A DNA stretch of 64,000 bases from positions 81,962 to 145,961 of the forward strand of contig CAMELV010000008.1 of assembly GCA_945925985.1 (NCBI GenBank), read 5' to 3'. Shown one piece after another: positions 60,802 through 64,000 of the stretch; position 1 is the stretch's first letter, and every line of letters starts with the position of its first letter. The stretch is from Comamonas sp. lk. Its GTDB lineage: Bacteria > Pseudomonadota > Gammaproteobacteria > Burkholderiales > Burkholderiaceae_C. A model generated the notes under the pieces. The model had not been told where the DNA came from. It saw only the letters and a program-made list of their open reading frames with translations, and ran no database searches. The translations under genes were made by a program, and so were the position numbers.

Positions 60802-61893
60802 ATGAACTCTCACACCCCCCAGACCATCACCATCGACCTGGCTGACCGTAGTTACCCCATCGTCATTGGCAGCGGCCTGCTGGGCCAGCCGCAGACCTAT
60901 GCTGATCTGCCAAACGCCAGCCGGGCGCTGATTGTTACCAATAACACGGTGGCGCTGCTTTACCTGCAGCGCCTGCGCGGCGCCTTGCTGAGTAAATACC
61001 CCCAAGTGCTGGAGGTGGTGCTGCCCGATGGCGAGCAACACAAAACCTGGCAAACCCTGAACCTGATTTTTGACGCGCTGCTGGGCCAGGGCTGCGACCG
61101 CAAGACGGTGCTGTTTGCCTTGGGTGGAGGTGTGGTGGGCGATATGACCGGTTTTGCTGCCGCCAGTTTCATGCGTGGCGTGCCCTTTGTGCAGGTGCCC
61201 ACCACCCTGTTGGCACAGGTGGATTCGTCAGTGGGGGGCAAGACCGGCATTAACCACCCGCTGGGCAAAAACATGATCGGCGCCTTTTACCAGCCGCAGC
61301 TGGTGGTGTGCGACCTGGACACGCTGCGCACCCTGCCGCCGCGGGAGCTCAGCGCCGGCCTGGCCGAAGTCATCAAGTACGGGCCGATCGCCGATCTGGC
61401 CTTTTTGGACTGGATCGAGGCTAACCTGGATGCGATGCTGGCGCGCGACCCGGCGGCGCTTGCACATGCCGTCAAGCGCAGCTGCGAGATCAAGGCCTGG
61501 GTGGTGGGGCAGGACGAGCGCGAGGCTGGCCTGCGTGCCATTCTCAACTTTGGTCACACCTTTGGCCACGCCATTGAGGCCGGCCTGGGCTACGGCGAAT
61601 GGCTGCATGGCGAGGCGGTGGGCTGCGGCATGGTGTTGGCGGCCGAGTTGTCTTGCCGGCTGGGGCTGGTGGACCGCGCCTTTGTGAAGCGCCTGACCGC
61701 CTTGATCGCCCGGGCTGGTCTGCCTGTGCGAGGGCCGCAGTTGTCCGCAGAGGACAACGCTGGGCGCTATCTGGCACTAATGCGGCTTGATAAAAAGGCC
61801 GAGGCGGGCGAGATCCGTTTTGTGCTGATCGACGGTCCAGGCCGGGCGGTGGTGCGGGCCGCACCGGATTCTATGGTGCGGGAAATCACCTAA
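60802..61893 (+). CDS. aroB: 3-dehydroquinate synthase
   Basis: 363-residue AroB, second enzyme of the shikimate pathway, NAD- and metal-dependent. Conserved blocks [43 protein letters not shown] and [11 protein letters not shown] (metal ligands) are visible. ATG 60802 lies 36 nt after aroK. No clear terminator follows. Confidence 0.97.
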   Translation: MNSHTPQTITIDLADRSYPIVIGSGLLGQPQTYADLPNASRALIVTNNTVALLYLQRLRGALLSKYPQVLEVVLPDGEQHKTWQTLNLIFDALLGQGCDRKTVLFALGGGVVGDMTGFAAASFMRGVPFVQVPTTLLAQVDSSVGGKTGINHPLGKNMIGAFYQPQLVVCDLDTLRTLPPRELSAGLAEVIKYGPIADLAFLDWIEANLDAMLARDPAALAHAVKRSCEIKAWVVGQDEREAGLRAILNFGHTFGHAIEAGLGYGEWLHGEAVGCGMVLAAELSCRLGLVDRAFVKRLTALIARAGLPVRGPQLSAEDNAGRYLALMRLDKKAEAGEIRFVLIDGPGRAVVRAAPDSMVREIT

Positions 61894-62262
61894 ATAGATG
61901 AGGCTGTTGTCTCGATTCTGCCTTCAGCGCTGCACCTTCAGATAGTTTTTTACGGTCATTCACTGCGCTCTATTTCTGGCCAGGATGGCGTTGAGCAGAT
62001 GCGGGCCTCTGGCTGTTGCGAAAAAGTGTCGTCGCTTCCGACATTTGATCGCGCTGCTCATCCGTTCCAGCATCCGTCAATGGTGGGTCAGTCAACGATG
62101 GGCAACGGCTTCCGCGCCAACCCCCGGTGACTTTCAAAATGAAACTGGGACTTTCGGAGGTGCCCCAGGGAAATTGAAATAATTTCTGCATTGGTAGTGT
62201 CAATGCTAATATGACGTGTCTAGTGCTATAAAAAACATGGTTTTCAGGATTGCCGGGTATAT
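61894..62262. other. Intergenic region between aroB and the repeat lipoprotein
   Basis: 369 bp with no convincing gene. A small inverted repeat GAAATT-GAAAT-AATTTC lies at 62170-62186 and a TAATAT hexamer at 62207-62212 is a possible -10 box for the downstream gene. The stretch 61990-62150 is open on both strands in short frames whose products I cannot place; it may be a decayed mobile-element end. Confidence 0.4.
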
Positions 62263-64000
62263 ATGAAAGTTGTTGAGCTGGTGCTTCCTGCAATAATTTG
62301 GGTCCGTCGCTTCATGGTGGCGGTCGTCTGCGTGCTGGCCGTGGCTTGTGGCGGAGGGGGCGGTCCAGAGGCCATCGCTAACATGTTTAGCACGATGCCT
62401 GCGGCGGTCACACTCGCGGTGGGTGAAACACCGGCCTATACGATTGGCGGAGGCACCGCTCCTTACACAGCCAACAGTTCCAACCTGAATTTCGCCTCAG
62501 TCACCGTCAGCGGCAAAACACTGACGATCTTTGGCAAGGCTGCCGGCGCGGCCACTGTGACCGTGTTCGATGCCACAGGCAAGTCTTTGGGCACGGTTGC
62601 CACCATCGGCTCTTCTGCGGCGGCGGCGCCCCTATTCGTTGCATCGCCCGAAGCCGTCACGGTGTCGCTGAGTACAGCGGCAGGCTATGCCATCAGCGGC
62701 GGCGTCGGCCCCTACACGGCGAGCAGCAGTAATGCAGCAGTAGCTCTAGCGTCAGTCAATGGCACAAGCTTGTCGATCGCCGGTTTGCTGACTGGTGTGG
62801 CCCAGGTCAGTGTTTTTGACGCGTTGGGCGAGACCAAGATCGTCAATGTGACCGTAGGGTCCGGGAACGCCGCCATCGCCCTCTTTATCACCGTGCCCGG
62901 TACGGCCACCATTGGCGTAGCGGACAAGCCGGTGTACACCATTGGGGGCGGCACACCGCCATACACGGCAAGCAGTACCAATGCAGGGCTGGTCAAGGCG
63001 ACAGTCAGCGGTACCACCTTGACGCTTGAAGGTGTTGCAGCCGGTACTGCGCAGATTCAAATTTTTGATTCGACCGGTACGGCGCGCTCAGCGACCGTCA
63101 CGGTGGGCTCTGGTAGCGCCGCCGTTGCCCTGTTCATGACCGCACCCAGCACGGTGACGGTGGCCCCGGCTGCGGTCGCGACTTACGCCATTGGAGGCGG
63201 CACGGGGCCGTACACGGTAAGCACCAGCAACGCCGCATCTGCGACGGTGGCGGTGGCGGGCTCGACCCTGAGCATTACCGGCGGGGTGGCGGGCACGGCG
63301 CAGGTGACGGTGTTTGATGCGGCCGGAGCGTCTGTCAATACGCTGGTGACGGTGAGCACGGGGAACACCCCGAATGCGCTGTTTGTGACCGCGCCCAGCG
63401 CGGTGAGTCTGGCCCTGGGGACCCCGCAGACCTACACCATTGGTGGTGGCACGGCACCTTATTTAGTCAGCACCAGCAGTGCTGGGGTGGTGACAGCGGC
63501 GGTGAGCACGGGCACCACCCTGACGCTGACGGGTGTGACGGCGGGCACGGCGCAAGTGGTTATCTTTGATGCTACGGGCAACTCGGTCACCCTGAGCGTG
63601 ACGGCGACCACGACGGCGCTGTTCATGACCGCGCCCAGCGCGGTGACGGTGGCGCCTGGCACGACGGCGGGCTACACCATCAGCGGGGGCACGGCGCCCT
63701 ACACGGTGAGCAGCAGCAACGGCGCGGCGGCCTCGGCGGCCATCACGGGCACCAACCTGAGCATTACGGGTGTGGGCGCAGGTACGGCGCAGATCACGGT
63801 GTTTGATGCCCGGGGCGTGCAGGTGAGCACGGTGGTGACGGTGAGTGCGGGCACGAGCACCGCCCTGTTCATGACCGCACCCAGCACGGTGACGGTGGCC
63901 CCGGCTGCGGTCGCGACTTACGCCATTGGAGGCGGCACGGGGCCGTACACGGTAAGCACCAGCAACGCCGCATCTGCGACGGTGGCGGTGGCGGGCTCGA
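62263..64000 (+). CDS. Tandem-repeat lipoprotein, 5' part (runs off window)
   Basis: Open from ATG 62263 to the window edge: 579 complete codons and no stop. The N-terminus has arginines, a hydrophobic stretch and a cysteine at 29 before CGGGGG, so a lipoprotein like the pilQ-aroK one (lipobox AVAC, with Ala at -3, is imperfect). From 62383 it consists of about seven units of 83 codons (starts 62383, 62632, 62881, 63130, 63379, 63619, 63865), each beginning LFxTxPxxVT and containing Y-x-IxGGTxPY. These resemble bacterial Ig-like beta-sandwiches, but the family is not certain. Full length and C-terminus are unknown. Confidence 0.85.
   Translation, partial: MKVVELVLPAIIWVRRFMVAVVCVLAVACGGGGGPEAIANMFSTMPAAVTLAVGETPAYTIGGGTAPYTANSSNLNFASVTVSGKTLTIFGKAAGAATVTVFDATGKSLGTVATIGSSAAAAPLFVASPEAVTVSLSTAAGYAISGGVGPYTASSSNAAVALASVNGTSLSIAGLLTGVAQVSVFDALGETKIVNVTVGSGNAAIALFITVPGTATIGVADKPVYTIGGGTPPYTASSTNAGLVKATVSGTTLTLEGVAAGTAQIQIFDSTGTARSATVTVGSGSAAVALFMTAPSTVTVAPAAVATYAIGGGTGPYTVSTSNAASATVAVAGSTLSITGGVAGTAQVTVFDAAGASVNTLVTVSTGNTPNALFVTAPSAVSLALGTPQTYTIGGGTAPYLVSTSSAGVVTAAVSTGTTLTLTGVTAGTAQVVIFDATGNSVTLSVTATTTALFMTAPSAVTVAPGTTAGYTISGGTAPYTVSSSNGAAASAAITGTNLSITGVGAGTAQITVFDARGVQVSTVVTVSAGTSTALFMTAPSTVTVAPAAVATYAIGGGTGPYTVSTSNAASATVAVAGS
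62383..64000 (+). repeat. Seven ~249-bp tandem coding repeats
   Basis: Unit spacing is 249, 249, 249, 249, 240 and 246 bp. The visible part of unit 7 (63862-64000) is identical base for base to 63127-63265 in unit 4, 735 bp away, while other units differ clearly; this implies a higher-order three-unit repeat. Confidence 0.85.

Noticed and set aside
62383..64000. CRISPR-like array suggested by regular repeats
   Set aside because: The repeats are 240-249 bp, in frame and protein coding; no short direct repeats with unique spacers or cas genes are present.

Overview
The window looks like chromosomal DNA of a high-GC betaproteobacterium of the order Burkholderiales, probably Comamonadaceae (a Rhodoferax/Polaromonas-like relative). 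The basis is gene order (lptM-lysA facing cyaY, then mrcA facing pilMNOPQ, then aroK-aroB), a split imuA-imuB/dnaE2 mutagenesis module, a LivM-LivG fusion and many Bug/IclR-type proteins. The genus is an inference from recognised families; no database search was possible. I saw no tRNA, rRNA, CRISPR array, prophage or intact insertion sequence.

Region by region. 1-5.6 kb: a branched-chain amino acid (or aromatic acid) ABC importer, livH, a fused livM-livG, livF and an SDR dehydrogenase on +, with the periplasmic binding protein convergent on -. 6.1-7.2 kb: a secreted six-blade Kelch protein. 7.2-21.9 kb: a large sugar-acid catabolic island. A gene on - encodes an IclR regulator fused to an SMP-30-type lactonase, followed by a DMT transporter. 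Divergent on + are a CUT1 sugar ABC importer, an SDR, two DHDPS-like aldolases, two enolase-superfamily dehydratases/racemases, an orphan Bug binding protein, and dgoK-dgoA. A pair of matching 17-bp palindromes, centred 150 bp apart, sits in the control region. Together these suggest sugar to lactone to aldonate to 2-keto-3-deoxy acid to pyruvate plus an aldehyde or triose phosphate.

21.9-24.7 kb: a secreted alpha/beta hydrolase, a small CopD-like membrane protein and a Bcr/CflA drug exporter. 24.8-32.9 kb: SOS mutagenesis. imuA-imuB and dnaE2 each have a perfect LexA box, and are separated by a flavin reductase, a GntR regulator and a TIM-barrel protein. 32.9-38.1 kb: an 822-codon secreted protein of unknown family, an acyltransferase and a sialidase-like/membrane-protein pair. 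38.3-45 kb: cell-envelope glycan and lipid A genes around metK (GT39, gtrA, GT9; two LpxL-type acyltransferases). 45.1-48.3 kb: yihA (engB), a diheme cytochrome c4, msrP-msrQ. 48.6-61.9 kb: lysA, lptM, cyaY, mrcA, pilMNOPQ, an Ig-like lipoprotein gene placed between pilQ and aroK, then aroK and aroB. From 62.26 kb a repeat-rich lipoprotein gene runs off the window.

Most unusual features: several repeat families crowd 24.7-48.5 kb. Four 48-bp elements of identical 17+17+14 architecture lie inside imuB and dnaE2. A perfect 25-bp inverted repeat sits in frame in dnaE2. Seven copies of a two-hairpin GTCATTCCCG element occur, two of them directly in front of the two LexA boxes and one forming the C-terminus of YihA. 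Also notable are the IclR-lactonase fusion with its operator pair and the ~83-residue tandem-repeat lipoprotein, whose repeats include a 139-bp stretch with exact DNA identity.
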